Assembly: GCF_009696275.1 (NCBI RefSeq)
Contig: NZ_VUMI01000024.1
Location: forward strand, 23,323-87,322
DNA length: 64,000 nt
Reading direction: 5' to 3'
Origin: Eisenbergiella porci
GTDB taxonomy: Bacteria; Bacillota; Clostridia; Lachnospirales; Lachnospiraceae
Both the position numbers and the translations under genes were made by a program. Below are positions 26,313-35,496 of this stretch, in pieces; position 1 is the first letter of the stretch; each line of letters starts with the position of its first letter. The notes beneath the pieces are model-generated. The model saw nothing but the letters and a program-made list of their open reading frames with translations. It was not told the origin of the DNA and made no database searches.

Positions 26313-27503
26313 ATGAATTGTGTGTATCGAAAGGTGACGGCGAGAAAAATCATTTCTCTCATGCTGGTCATATGTCTGATATGGATGCCGGGGATAAAGG
26401 CGTATGCGGAGGAAAGCGCTCCGGTTACCATTGCAGCGCCCTCTGCCATTCTGCTGGAGGCATCCACCGGAACTGTGATCTATGAACAGAATGCGGACGC
26501 TGCCTGTTCTCCGGCCAGCATTACCAAAATCATGACGCTGCTGCTGATTTTTGAAGCGCTGGAAAGAGGGGACATCAAGCTGGAGGATGAAGTGATGACC
26601 AGCGCCCATGCGCAGTCCATGGGCGGCTCCCAGGTTTTTCTGGAGGAAGGGGAAATGCAGACGGTGGACACCATGATCAAATGTATTGCGGTGGCCAGCG
26701 GAAATGATGCGGCAGTGGCTATGGCGGAGTTCATTGCGGGCAGTGAAGAAGAATTTGTCTCCAGGATGAATGAAAAAGCGCAGGCGCTGGGGATGAACGG
26801 CACTCATTTTGAGGATTGCTGCGGCCTGACGGATTCGGATAATCACTATACCACGGCCCGGGATGTGGCGGCCATGTCAAGGGAACTGATTACAAGGCAT
26901 CCGGATGTTTTTAATTACACCATGATCTGGATGGAGGATATCACCCACAATACGGCAAGGGGCAGCTCCACCTTTACCCTTTCCAGCACCAATAAGCTGC
27001 TGAAGCAGTACCAGTGGACCACGGGCCTGAAAACCGGTTCCACCAGCAAGGCGAAGTATTGCCTGTCCGCCACGGCCAGGAAGGATGATATTGATCTGAT
27101 AGCCGTGGTAATGACAGCGCCGGATTATAAGGTGCGTTTCAGCGATGCGGCCACCCTGCTTAACTATGGCTACAGTGTGAGCGCCCTGTATAAGGATGCC
27201 AACCAGGATGCGCTGCCCAGGCTTCTCATTGACGGCGGCGTCCAGGATGATGCGGGCCTGTCCTATCAGCAGGGCTTTTCCTATCTGGACGTGAAGGGAA
27301 ATGATTTGAGCACTATAGAAAAGGTGATACATCTTCCGGAGAGCGCACAGGCGCCGGTAAAGGCGGGAGATAAGGCGGGAGAAGCGGTCTACAGGCTGAA
27401 TGGAGAGACGATCGGCACCGTGCCCATCCTGTTTTCCGAGAATGTGGAGAAAGCCGTTTACCGGGATTATGTTTTGAAAGTTCTGTCATATTTTCTTTTA
27501 TAA
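26313..27503 (+). CDS. D-alanyl-D-alanine carboxypeptidase (DacF/PBP5-like)
   Basis: A low-molecular-weight penicillin-binding protein that trims the terminal D-Ala from peptidoglycan stem peptides. It is 396 residues with a signal peptide (about 1-32). The three active-site motifs are intact: SITK in SPASITKIM, SGN in AVASGNDAAVA, and KTG in LKTGSTSKAKY. A C-terminal domain ends with the amphipathic anchor RDYVLKVLSYFLL. GAGGGGAG lies ahead of the ATG. A second, related gene lies 4 kb downstream. An inverted repeat in front suggests a specific repressor. Confidence 0.92.
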   Translation: MNCVYRKVTARKIISLMLVICLIWMPGIKAYAEESAPVTIAAPSAILLEASTGTVIYEQNADAACSPASITKIMTLLLIFEALERGDIKLEDEVMTSAHAQSMGGSQVFLEEGEMQTVDTMIKCIAVASGNDAAVAMAEFIAGSEEEFVSRMNEKAQALGMNGTHFEDCCGLTDSDNHYTTARDVAAMSRELITRHPDVFNYTMIWMEDITHNTARGSSTFTLSSTNKLLKQYQWTTGLKTGSTSKAKYCLSATARKDDIDLIAVVMTAPDYKVRFSDAATLLNYGYSVSALYKDANQDALPRLLIDGGVQDDAGLSYQQGFSYLDVKGNDLSTIEKVIHLPESAQAPVKAGDKAGEAVYRLNGETIGTVPILFSENVEKAVYRDYVLKVLSYFLL

Positions 27504-27632
27504 TATTTAAAAATATGATATACTGCTGATAACTGTTCAGGATCCCCTTTTCGTGCAGGCGGCCGGAGCAGGGATGCCGTACAGCTGCTGCTTCTTATAT
27601 ATAAGAGGAGCTGAAGGCAAAGGAGTAAGCGA

Positions 27633-28496
27633 TTGATACAGATTTTATTGGGACTGATGGCTTTATGTGTTCTTTTTTTCCTTGTTGTTATTATACGGGA
27701 TGTCCACCGTTTTGTAACCGTTGAATACCGCATCCCCTGCAGGGGACTGAAGAAGAGCTGCTGTTTCGTCATGCTCTCCGATCTGCATAACAAGCAGTTC
27801 GGGGAACATAACGGCAGGCTGCTTGAGGCGGTGGAGGAGTGCCGTCCCGACGGCGTCCTGATTGCGGGAGATATGCTGACCTCACAGGTTTCCGGCTCCT
27901 TTGCGCCGGCGCTGGAGACGGTGAGCGCCCTGGCGGAGAAGTATCCGGTTTATTATGCCAACGGCAATCACGAATACCGTGTGAAAACGGATACGGAGAG
28001 GTACGAGGACCGGTATGAGCGGTATGCAAAGCAGCTGCGCCGGGCGGGAGTGGTGCTCCTGGAAAATGAGAGCGCTTTACTGCCGGAAACGGGAATCCGG
28101 ATTTTCGGCGTGGAAATCGATATGGATTATTATAAGAAGCTTCGCAAAAGTGTGATGAAGGTTTCTTACCTCAATTCGCTGTTGGGACGACCCTGCGCCG
28201 ATGAATATAACATCCTGCTTGCCCACAATCCGGATTATTTCCAGGCCTATGCGGGCTGGGGAGCGGATCTGGTGCTTTCCGGGCATGTGCACGGCGGCAT
28301 TATGCGGCTGCCGGTGCTGGGAGGCGTGCTTTCCCCGGCGCTGCGCCTGTTCCCCAGATATGACGGGGGCCTGTATGAGGAAGGAAAGAGTAAAATGGTA
28401 CTGGGCAGGGGGCTGGGAACCCACACGCTGCCAATACGGGTATTTAACCCGGGAGAACTGATTGTGGTCCGCCTGGAGCCGGAAAGAGTGAACTGA
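27633..28496 (+). CDS. Membrane-linked metallophosphoesterase
   Basis: A 287-residue protein with one N-terminal membrane segment (LLGLMALCVLFFLVVII) and a calcineurin-like phosphoesterase domain. The metal-binding motifs are SDLHNKQFG (D-x-H), GDMLTS (GD), GNHEY (GNHE) and GHVHGG (GHxH), all intact. It resembles YaeI/YkuE-type enzymes, whose substrates are mostly unclear. The start is TTG at 27633 behind a well-spaced AAAGGAG. It overlaps scpA by one base, so the three genes through scpB are probably one unit. Confidence 0.88.
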   Translation: MIQILLGLMALCVLFFLVVIIRDVHRFVTVEYRIPCRGLKKSCCFVMLSDLHNKQFGEHNGRLLEAVEECRPDGVLIAGDMLTSQVSGSFAPALETVSALAEKYPVYYANGNHEYRVKTDTERYEDRYERYAKQLRRAGVVLLENESALLPETGIRIFGVEIDMDYYKKLRKSVMKVSYLNSLLGRPCADEYNILLAHNPDYFQAYAGWGADLVLSGHVHGGIMRLPVLGGVLSPALRLFPRYDGGLYEEGKSKMVLGRGLGTHTLPIRVFNPGELIVVRLEPERVN

Positions 28497-29329
28497 TGGC
28501 GATCGAAGTCAAGCTGCAGGTATTCGAAGGCCCGCTGGACCTTCTGCTGCATTTAATAGAAAAGAATAAAGTGGATATTTACGATATCCCCATTGCGGAA
28601 ATCACGGAGCAGTACATGGAGTATATCCGTCAGATGGAAGAAGGGGATATGAATGTGATGAGTGAGTTTCTGCTGATGGCGGCCACGCTGCTGGATATCA
28701 AATGCAGGATGCTTCTTCCCCGGGAAGTGAATGAAGAGGGCGAGGAAGAGGACCCCAGGGCGGAGCTCGTTCAGAAGCTGCTGGAGTATAAGGCTTATAA
28801 ATATATGTCCTATGAGCTTCGGGACATGCAGGTGGATGCCCTGAAGGTTTTCTATAAGCCTCCCACCATTCCTGAGGAGGTGCTGAAGTTCAGGGAGCCG
28901 GTCAATTATGATGAGCTGCTTGCGGATCTGACGCTGACCCGATTGAATGAAATTTTCAGAAACTGCCTGAAACGGCAGGAGGACAAGGTGGATCCTGTCC
29001 GCAGCCATTTCGGAAGGATAGAAAAGGATGAGGTCAACATTGACGCCAAGGCAAATTATGTGGCCGGTTACATAAGAAGCCATAAGCGGATGAATTTCAG
29101 GGAGCTACTGGAGAAACAGAAAAGCAGGATGGATGTCATCGTCACATTTCTGGTGGTGCTGGAGCTGATGAAGACGGGAGTTGTTTCCGTAGAGCAGGAA
29201 TCCATTGAGGATGATATTATCATTACCGCCCGGGAAATCCCGGAGGACGGGCTGGAATTCCATGGCCTGACCTCGCTGGGGGACGCTGTGGGGGAGAATG
29301 AAGACATTGACAGGGAGGAAAATCAGTAA
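28496..29329 (+). CDS. scpA: Segregation and condensation protein A
   Basis: ScpA is the kleisin subunit of the SMC-ScpAB condensin. The 277-residue protein begins with the family pattern EVKLQVFEGPLDLLLHLIEKN, then VDIYDIPIAEITEQY and a helical middle part with MLLPREVNEEGEE and DPRAELVQKLLEYKAYK. The C-terminal winged helix follows. It overlaps the preceding gene by one base and scpB by one base, ensuring matched synthesis of both subunits. Confidence 0.95.
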   Translation: MAIEVKLQVFEGPLDLLLHLIEKNKVDIYDIPIAEITEQYMEYIRQMEEGDMNVMSEFLLMAATLLDIKCRMLLPREVNEEGEEEDPRAELVQKLLEYKAYKYMSYELRDMQVDALKVFYKPPTIPEEVLKFREPVNYDELLADLTLTRLNEIFRNCLKRQEDKVDPVRSHFGRIEKDEVNIDAKANYVAGYIRSHKRMNFRELLEKQKSRMDVIVTFLVVLELMKTGVVSVEQESIEDDIIITAREIPEDGLEFHGLTSLGDAVGENEDIDREENQ

Positions 29330-29898
29330 TGGAGCGCAGACAGCAGGAGGCGGCCATTGAAGCGGTTCTTTTCGCCATGGGGGAATCCGTGGAAATAGAC
29401 AAGCTGGCTGAGGTGATAGAGGAAGAGGAAGAGACGGCCAGGCAGATCATTGCCGAAATGAAGGATAAATGGGAGAAGGAAGGCAGAGGGGTTTCCATTG
29501 TGGGATTTGAAAATGCCTACCAGATGTGTACCAGAGGGGATATGTATGAATATCTGCTCAAGGTGGCCAAAACCCCGAAAAAATATGTCCTGACGGAAAC
29601 CCTTCTGGAAACGCTCTCCATTATCGCCTATAAACAGCCGGTAACCAAGCTGGATATTGAAAGAATCCGCGGAGTCAACTGCGATCACGCGGTGAACAGA
29701 CTCATTGAATTTGATCTCGTGACGGAGCTTGGGAGAATGGACGCGCCGGGAAGGCCGCTTCTGTTTGGGACGACGGAACAGTTTTTAAGAAGCTTCGGGG
29801 TAAAATCCCTGGAGGATCTGCCGGAGTTAAATGAACTGAAGCTGGAGGAATTTAAAGAGGAGGCCGAGGAAGAGGCCGAGCTTGCATTGAACATATAA
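29329..29898 (+). CDS. scpB: Segregation and condensation protein B
   Basis: ScpB forms a dimer of winged-helix domains that binds ScpA in the SMC condensin. The 189-residue protein has AAIEAVLFAMGESVEIDKLA at the start, then LTETLLETLSIIAYKQPVTK, the family's best-kept stretch, and IRGVNCDHAVNRLIEFDLV and GRPLLFGTTEQFLRSFGV. The acidic C-terminal tail (EEFKEEAEEEAELALNI) is rather long. It follows scpA with a one-base overlap. A 140-bp gap leads to the flotillin gene. Confidence 0.95.
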   Translation: MERRQQEAAIEAVLFAMGESVEIDKLAEVIEEEEETARQIIAEMKDKWEKEGRGVSIVGFENAYQMCTRGDMYEYLLKVAKTPKKYVLTETLLETLSIIAYKQPVTKLDIERIRGVNCDHAVNRLIEFDLVTELGRMDAPGRPLLFGTTEQFLRSFGVKSLEDLPELNELKLEEFKEEAEEEAELALNI

Positions 29899-30038
29899 AA
29901 GGTTCCCGGGCCTGTGGGGAGACTGCTTTTCCTGGGGGAAGGCAGCTGCTGAGGGGCCATAGAACACGGAGATCCGCCGTAATACGGATGCCGCATATAA
30001 ATCTGCCGCAAGGCGCCTGCGAAAAAGGAGGAGAAGGT

Positions 30039-31538
30039 ATGATACCATATATCATTGCCGGAGTAGTCATCGTTTTAGTTATTGCTATTATATTCACCGG
30101 ATATAAGAAAGCGCCCCCGGATACGGCTTTTATTATTTCGGGTCTGCGCAAGAAGATCATCATTGGAAAGGCCAGCGTAAAGCTTCCGTTTTTGGAAAGA
30201 ATGGATAAGCTGAGCCTGAAGCTGATCGCTATTGATGTAAAGACCACCAATGCGGTGCCCACTGCGGATTACATCAATATCCAGGTGGATGCGGCTGTTA
30301 ATGTGAAGATCAGCAGCGAGCCCTCCCGGCTTGCCCTGGCGGCGGAGAACTTCCTGAACCAGAATATTCAGTACATTGCTTCCATAGCCAGAGAGGTGCT
30401 GGAAGGCAACATGAGAGAAATCGTGGGCCGCATGCGTCTGGAGGAAATGGTCAGCGACAGACAGAAATTCGCCAATCTGGTAAAAGAGAATGCAGAACCC
30501 GATCTGGCGGCCATGGGGCTTGACATCGTCAGCTTCAACGTGCAGAATTTCTCTGATGGCAACGGTGTTATCGAAGATCTGGGAATCGACAACATTTCCC
30601 AGATTAAGAAAAAAGCTGCCATTGCCAAGGCGGAGGCGGAGAAGGAAATCGCCGTTGCCAAAGCGGAGGCAGATCGTCAGGCCAATGATGCAAGGATTAA
30701 TTCGGAACGTGAAATTGCCAAGAAGAACAATGAGCTTGCCCTGCAGAAGGCCGAGCTGAAGAAGATGGAGGATACCAAGAAGGCGGAAGCGGACGCAGCC
30801 TACAGTATCCAACAGCAGCAGCAGAGAAAGACCATTGAAATTACCACGGCGGAAGCCAGCATCGCCAAGCAGGAAAAGGAAGTCATCCTGAAGCAGCGCG
30901 AGGCCGAGGTGCAGGAAAAGGCGCTGGACGCACAGGTAAAGAAGAAAGCGGAAGCAGACCGCTACGCGCGTCAGCAGCAGTCCGAGGCTGAACTGTATGA
31001 AAGACAGAAGAGGGCTGAGGCTGAGAAATTCGAGACTGAGAAGAGCGCCATGGCCATGAAGGCTACGGCGGAAGCCCAGGCGTTTGCAAAGGAGCAGGAG
31101 GCTGCCGGTATCCGCATGGTCGGTGAGGCGGAAGCGGAGGCTATCCGTGCCAAGGGTCTTGCGGAAGCGGAGGCCATGGAGAAAAAGGCGCTGGCTTACC
31201 AGAAGTACAACAATGCCGCCATGGCGGAAATGCTCATAAATGTACTGCCTGATATCGCCGGAAAGATTGCGGAGCCTCTCACCAAGATCGACAAAATTAC
31301 CATTATCGGCAGCGGAGACAGCGACGGCGTGGGCGCCGTGGCGGATCATGTGCCTGCCGTTATGACGAAGCTGTTTGAAACCATGAAGGAAACCGTGGGA
31401 ATAGATATGTCCGAAATCGTAAAGGCAGGCACCTATGATGCCAAGGTAAACCGGAATATCAATATCAGCGGCGTAACGCAGGAGGAAGCATCCAAAGCGG
31501 CTGCACAGGCTGCGGCTGTTGAGGCTATGGGGGATTAA
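30039..31538 (+). CDS. Flotillin family (SPFH) protein
   Basis: Flotillins scaffold membrane microdomains at the inner leaflet. About 499 residues: an N-terminal membrane hairpin (IPYIIAGVVIVLVIAIIF), the SPFH/PHB domain (about 30-190), then a long coiled coil very rich in Ala, Glu, Lys and Gln (AEAEKEIAVAKAEADRQAND and onward). The conserved C-terminal part contains NNAAMAEMLINVLPDIAGKI. I start at ATG 30039, behind AGGAGGAGAAGG. The frame extends upstream with no similarity. No NfeD-like partner gene is adjacent. Confidence 0.93.
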   Translation: MIPYIIAGVVIVLVIAIIFTGYKKAPPDTAFIISGLRKKIIIGKASVKLPFLERMDKLSLKLIAIDVKTTNAVPTADYINIQVDAAVNVKISSEPSRLALAAENFLNQNIQYIASIAREVLEGNMREIVGRMRLEEMVSDRQKFANLVKENAEPDLAAMGLDIVSFNVQNFSDGNGVIEDLGIDNISQIKKKAAIAKAEAEKEIAVAKAEADRQANDARINSEREIAKKNNELALQKAELKKMEDTKKAEADAAYSIQQQQQRKTIEITTAEASIAKQEKEVILKQREAEVQEKALDAQVKKKAEADRYARQQQSEAELYERQKRAEAEKFETEKSAMAMKATAEAQAFAKEQEAAGIRMVGEAEAEAIRAKGLAEAEAMEKKALAYQKYNNAAMAEMLINVLPDIAGKIAEPLTKIDKITIIGSGDSDGVGAVADHVPAVMTKLFETMKETVGIDMSEIVKAGTYDAKVNRNINISGVTQEEASKAAAQAAAVEAMGD

Positions 31539-31629
31539 TTCCCAAAAATCACATCGCAGGAAAAGCTGCATACATAAAAACGTTACCGCGGCAATAAAAT
31601 GTATCAATACATTGCGAACAGGTATCCGT

Positions 31630-32943
31630 ATGCGCACAAAAATTTTTCATGTGATAGTTCTTTCCTGTATCCTGGCACTCAGCTCGGCTGTCCTATTTCC
31701 CGTAAGACCTCTTGAGGTATGTGCCCGGGAGAATGATGAAAATAGTACAACCAGTGAATTATACGCCCTGTCCGCCGTCCTTATGGATGCGGACAATGGG
31801 CGTATTTTGCTGCAGAAAAATGCTTCGGAGGTGCTGCCCATGGCAAGCACAACCAAGATCATGACCTGTATCCTGGCGCTTGAGCAGGCGAATCTGGACG
31901 ATTATGTTTCTGTTTCCTCCTATGCGGCGGGCATGCCCAAGGTCCATCTGGGCGTATCCAGGGGGCAGGTGTTCCGTCTGGGAGATCTGCTCTATTCCCT
32001 GATGCTGGAATCCCATAATGACGCGGCCGCTATTATAGCCGAGCATGTGGGCAACTGCCTGGACGGAGGCGGCAAACGGAGCGCGGACAATTCGGAGGAG
32101 GAGAGCAGGGCGGCCGTACTGCGGTTTGCAGCGCTGATGAATGCGAAGGCGGAGGAGATCGGCTGTACGGATACTTTTTTTATTACGCCCAACGGCCTGG
32201 ATGCCATTATGACTTATACGGACGATGAGGGGAACGAGGCCCAGCGGCAGCATTCCACCACAGCCGGGGATCTGGCCCGCATCATGAGCTACTGCATTAC
32301 CGATTCCCCGAAAAAGGAGGATTTCCTTGCAATCACCCGGACAGCCGATTATTCTTTTACCGATTATAAGCTGGGGGAAGATAATCAATGGTTAACGGGA
32401 AGCAGGCAGTTTTCCTGTACGAACCACAATGCCTTCCTTAATATGATGGAAGGAGCGCTCACCGGAAAGACCGGCTTTACGGGCAAAGCAGGCTACTGTT
32501 ACGTAGGGGCGCTTTCCAGGGAGGGAAAGACCTTCTCCATCGCCCTGCTTGCCTGCGGCTGGCCGAACCATAAGAGCTGGAAATGGCACGATGCCAAGCT
32601 GCTGTATGAATACGGGCTTGCCAATTATGAGAAGAGGAATATTTATGAAAAGGCAGAGCTGGCGCCGGTGCCGGTAACGGGGGGAATCCAGGCAGAAATG
32701 CCCCTTCAGGTGCAGGAACAGGAGATTTCCCTGCTGCTGTGTGATCAGGACGAGGTGCGCATGGAGGTGGAGATCCCTGAGACTATGGAAGCACCCGTAC
32801 ATGCCGGGAAAACGGTGGGCTTTGAAACCTACTATGTCAACGGCGAGGTATATGCACAGTTGCCGATCACTACGGCGGCGGATGTGCTTGCGCTGACCTA
32901 CCGGTACTGCCTGGACCGTATCCTGGAGCTGTTCTGGCTCTGA
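31630..32943 (+). CDS. D-alanyl-D-alanine carboxypeptidase (second copy)
   Basis: A second peptidase S11-type penicillin-binding protein, about 437 residues. After a signal peptide, the motifs are STTK in MASTTKIM, SHN in ESHNDAAAII (SxN) and KTG in LTGKTGFTGKAG. A small C-terminal beta domain is followed by a short hydrophobic tail (YRYCLDRILELFWL). I start at ATG 31630, which gives a normal signal sequence. The longer frame from 31519 overlaps the flotillin gene. It differs from the gene at 26313 throughout and is a paralogue, not a recent duplicate. Confidence 0.9.
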   Translation: MRTKIFHVIVLSCILALSSAVLFPVRPLEVCARENDENSTTSELYALSAVLMDADNGRILLQKNASEVLPMASTTKIMTCILALEQANLDDYVSVSSYAAGMPKVHLGVSRGQVFRLGDLLYSLMLESHNDAAAIIAEHVGNCLDGGGKRSADNSEEESRAAVLRFAALMNAKAEEIGCTDTFFITPNGLDAIMTYTDDEGNEAQRQHSTTAGDLARIMSYCITDSPKKEDFLAITRTADYSFTDYKLGEDNQWLTGSRQFSCTNHNAFLNMMEGALTGKTGFTGKAGYCYVGALSREGKTFSIALLACGWPNHKSWKWHDAKLLYEYGLANYEKRNIYEKAELAPVPVTGGIQAEMPLQVQEQEISLLLCDQDEVRMEVEIPETMEAPVHAGKTVGFETYYVNGEVYAQLPITTAADVLALTYRYCLDRILELFWL

Positions 32944-33091
32944 TGCAAAGCACGGCCGGCTGATCCGTAAAAGAAAACTATGGCAGAAAGGAAAGCTGCT
33001 GAAAAAACAGGGGAATTTGCACGGAAAAAAAACGAAAAAAATTTGTTTTCTGCATGAAAATTTTACTTTTTCCATCTAGTCCTTTTTCAGG

Positions 33092-33105
33092 TTTCGTGTT
33101 ATACT
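33092..33105 (+). promoter_or_regulatory. Extended -10 promoter of the decarboxylase operon
   Basis: TGTTATACT contains an extended -10 (TG, one base, TATACT at 33100-33105), and no good -35 is seen. The transcript would begin at about 33112 and carry a roughly 150-nt leader before the gene at 33263. Confidence 0.5.
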
Positions 33106-33114
33106 ACTAAAATA

Positions 33115-33215
33115 CGGATGCTGTGAGCACGGGTCAGGAAGCAGCGGTGAGGTTGTCCCAATCGGAACCACTGCCCGCGGCCGCAGATTTCAGCCTGCAG
33201 GTGCTTGTACAGCCG
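33115..33215 (+). ncRNA. Structured leader RNA of the sodium-pump decarboxylase operon
   Basis: The sequence can fold as a three-way junction. P1 pairs GCTGTGAGCAC (33120-33130) with GTGCTT and ACAGC (33201-33213, two-nt bulge). P2 pairs GCGGT-GGTT (33144-33154, GA bulge) with AACCACTGC (33166-33174). P3 pairs GCAG (33183-33186) with CTGC (33195-33198). I do not recognise a known riboswitch class. It is followed by an AT-rich stretch and GGAGG at the start site. The 319-bp gap 32944-33262 holds this leader and the promoter. Confidence 0.4.
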
Positions 33216-33262
33216 TAGATTAAAGTTAACTTTTTTATTAATATAAAATGGAGGGCTGAAAA

Positions 33263-34693
33263 ATGAGTATTACTTCACAAGCGAGTCAAAGAATTACCGC
33301 TTTGCTCGATGACAACAGTTTCGTTGAAATTGGCGCTATGGTAACTGCCAGAGCAACTGATTTCAATTTGAAACAGACAGAAACTCCTTCCGACGGATGT
33401 ATCACCGGCTATGGAGTGATTGACGGCAACCTTGTGTATGTTTACAGCCAGGACGCTTCCGTATTGGGCGGCAGTATTGGTGAGATGCATGCAAAGAAGA
33501 TTGCCGGACTCTATGATCTGGCGATGAAGACAGGCGCACCTGTGATTGGCCTGATTGATTCCGCCGGACTCAGATTACAGGAAGCAACGGATGCGCTGAA
33601 CGCTTTCGGGGAGATCTATAAGAAACAGACGCTTGCTTCCGGTGTGATTCCTCAGATTACAGCTGTTTTCGGAACCTGCGGCGGCGGACTTGCACTGTTC
33701 CCCGCGCTGACCGATTTTACCTTCATGGAAGAGAAGAAGGCCAGACTGTTTGTAAACGCACCCAATGCGCTTGCAGGAAATGAAATTTCCAAATGTGATA
33801 CCTCCAGTGCGGCTTTCCAGAGTGAAGAAGCAGGTATCGTGGATTTCGTTGGTGACGAAGCAGCCGTTCTCGGACAGATCAGGGATCTGGTATGCATGCT
33901 TCCTTCCAACAATGAAGATGACAATTCTTTCGTGGAATGCACGGACGATCTGAACCGTGCGGAAGCATCTCTGGCCAACTGTGTGGGAGATACATCCATC
34001 GCTCTTTCCACTATCGCAGACGACAATGCTTTTGTTGAAGTTAAGGCTGCATATGCCAAAGAAATGGTAACCGGCTTTATGAAGCTGAACGGGATTACCG
34101 TAGGCGCTGTGGCTAACCGCTGTGAAGTTTACAATGACGAAGGTGAGAAGACCGCTTCCTTTGATGCTGCGCTTTCTCCCGCAGGCTGTGATAAGGCCGC
34201 TGAATTCGTCAGCTTCTGCGATGCATTCAACATTCCGGTGCTTACACTGACCAACGTAAACGGCTTTACGGCGGACAAGTGCTCCGAGAAGAAGATTGCA
34301 AAGGCTGCTGCCAGACTTACATATGCGTTTGCGGACGCAACTGTTCCGAAGGTTAATGTTATTATCGGAAAGGCTTACGGAAGCGCTTACGTTGCAATGA
34401 ATTCCAAGGCTATCGGCGCAGATATGACCTACTGCTGGCCGGATGCTGAAATCGGAACCATGGATGCCAAGCTGGCAGCCAAGATCATCTGCGACGGACA
34501 GGGGGCTGACGCAGTGAATGAATGTGCAAAGGAATATGCTTACCTGCAGACCAGCGCAGTTTCTGCTGCTAAGAGAGGATATGTGGATGCTATTATCGAA
34601 CCCGCCGATACAAGAAAATATGTAATCGGTGCATTCGAGATGCTCTTCACAAAGAGAGAAGACCGCCCTGCAAAAAAACACGGTACAGTATAA
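33263..34693 (+). CDS. Acyl-CoA carboxylase/decarboxylase carboxyltransferase (12S/MmdA-like)
   Basis: A 476-residue biotin-dependent carboxyltransferase of the acyl-CoA type (MmdA, PccB, transcarboxylase 12S). Two crotonase-like halves are visible: the first with LIDSAGLRLQEA and AVFGTCGGGLALFPALTDF, the second with VPVLTLTNVNGF-like NIPVLTLTNVNGFTADKCSE and KVNVIIGKAYGSAYVAMNSK. The chain is shorter than usual 510-520-residue members. It opens an operon with a membrane subunit, biotin carrier, sodium-pump subunit and an OadA/5S-like subunit, so it probably takes part in decarboxylation or transcarboxylation of a short acyl-CoA or oxaloacetate. GGAGGG precedes the ATG. Confidence 0.85.
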   Translation: MSITSQASQRITALLDDNSFVEIGAMVTARATDFNLKQTETPSDGCITGYGVIDGNLVYVYSQDASVLGGSIGEMHAKKIAGLYDLAMKTGAPVIGLIDSAGLRLQEATDALNAFGEIYKKQTLASGVIPQITAVFGTCGGGLALFPALTDFTFMEEKKARLFVNAPNALAGNEISKCDTSSAAFQSEEAGIVDFVGDEAAVLGQIRDLVCMLPSNNEDDNSFVECTDDLNRAEASLANCVGDTSIALSTIADDNAFVEVKAAYAKEMVTGFMKLNGITVGAVANRCEVYNDEGEKTASFDAALSPAGCDKAAEFVSFCDAFNIPVLTLTNVNGFTADKCSEKKIAKAAARLTYAFADATVPKVNVIIGKAYGSAYVAMNSKAIGADMTYCWPDAEIGTMDAKLAAKIICDGQGADAVNECAKEYAYLQTSAVSAAKRGYVDAIIEPADTRKYVIGAFEMLFTKREDRPAKKHGTV

Positions 34694-34711
34694 GAAAGGA
34701 TGATACTTAAT

Positions 34712-35467
34712 ATGAAAAAAAGGTTGTTAGTATTAGGTATGGCTATCATCTGTATCTTCGGCATGACGGCCTGTGGCAAAGCCGCAGATGAGTCTGCAGC
34801 GAATGCACTTGGTATAACGGAAGAGGGGGCTATCAATTATGCGGACCAGGTACTTGATTCCGTAAGAACCATTGTGGAACAGGAAATGCAGGATCAGTAT
34901 GCAAACGACGCGGTAGTTTCCGCGGCCCTGACCAGCTGGTCTTCCGCGATGGAAGATATCGGGGAATTCAAGTCTATCACGGACCATGAGGTAATTGTTG
35001 ACAAGGACGGCGCCACCATTCATGTTATGGTGGAAGGAACCGATCATGACGCGGTTGTGGAAATCCTTCTGGATGACCAGCTGACGCTGACCGGTATTAC
35101 GACGAACGTTAAGTATTCCATGGGAGAGCTTATGGAAAAAGCGGCCCTGAATACCATTCTTGGTATGGGAACCGTATTCGTTGTCCTGGTTCTTATCAGC
35201 CTGATTATTTCCTGCTTCGTAGTAATTCCTAAAATACAGGATGCTTTCACAGGAAAGAAGAACAAGGAAACCGCAGAGCCGGTATCCGTACCCGCTGCAC
35301 CTGCTCCCGTAGCAGCAGCGGCCGTTGAAGAAGATCTGACAGATGATTATGAACTGGTAGCAGTTATTGCAGCCGCCATTGCAGCAAGCGAAGGAGCTGC
35401 ATCCACGGACGGTTTTGTAGTAAGAAGCATCAGACGCGCCAATACCAGCAAATGGAAAGCTAATTAA
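34712..35467 (+). CDS. OadG-like subunit fused to a lipoprotein domain
   Basis: About 251 residues. A lipoprotein signal ends in the lipobox MTAC (Cys21). A globular extracellular domain of about 120 residues (EEGAINYADQVLDSVRTIVE and onward) resembles DUF3887. The membrane segment MGTVFVVLVLISLIISCFVV and the tail after it, with KETAEPVSVPAAPAPVAAAA and ELVAVIAAAIAASEGA, are typical of OadG, the small gamma subunit of sodium-pumping decarboxylases. I start at ATG 34712, eleven bases after AAAGGA; ATG 34700 overlaps that site. OadG alone is normally 80-120 residues, so the front domain is extra. Confidence 0.8.
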   Translation: MKKRLLVLGMAIICIFGMTACGKAADESAANALGITEEGAINYADQVLDSVRTIVEQEMQDQYANDAVVSAALTSWSSAMEDIGEFKSITDHEVIVDKDGATIHVMVEGTDHDAVVEILLDDQLTLTGITTNVKYSMGELMEKAALNTILGMGTVFVVLVLISLIISCFVVIPKIQDAFTGKKNKETAEPVSVPAAPAPVAAAAVEEDLTDDYELVAVIAAAIAASEGAASTDGFVVRSIRRANTSKWKAN

Positions 35468-35496
35468 ATAATTGTTTAACAGGAGGAAATTTCACC

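Noticed and set aside
30075..31637. A 520-codon minus-strand frame opposite the flotillin gene
   Set aside because: It mirrors the Ala/Glu/Lys-rich coiled coil and reads as Leu/Arg/His-rich low-complexity sequence with no start signal.
26313..32943. A recent duplication of the carboxypeptidase gene
   Set aside because: The two proteins share only the family motifs and differ in the rest, so they are old paralogues.
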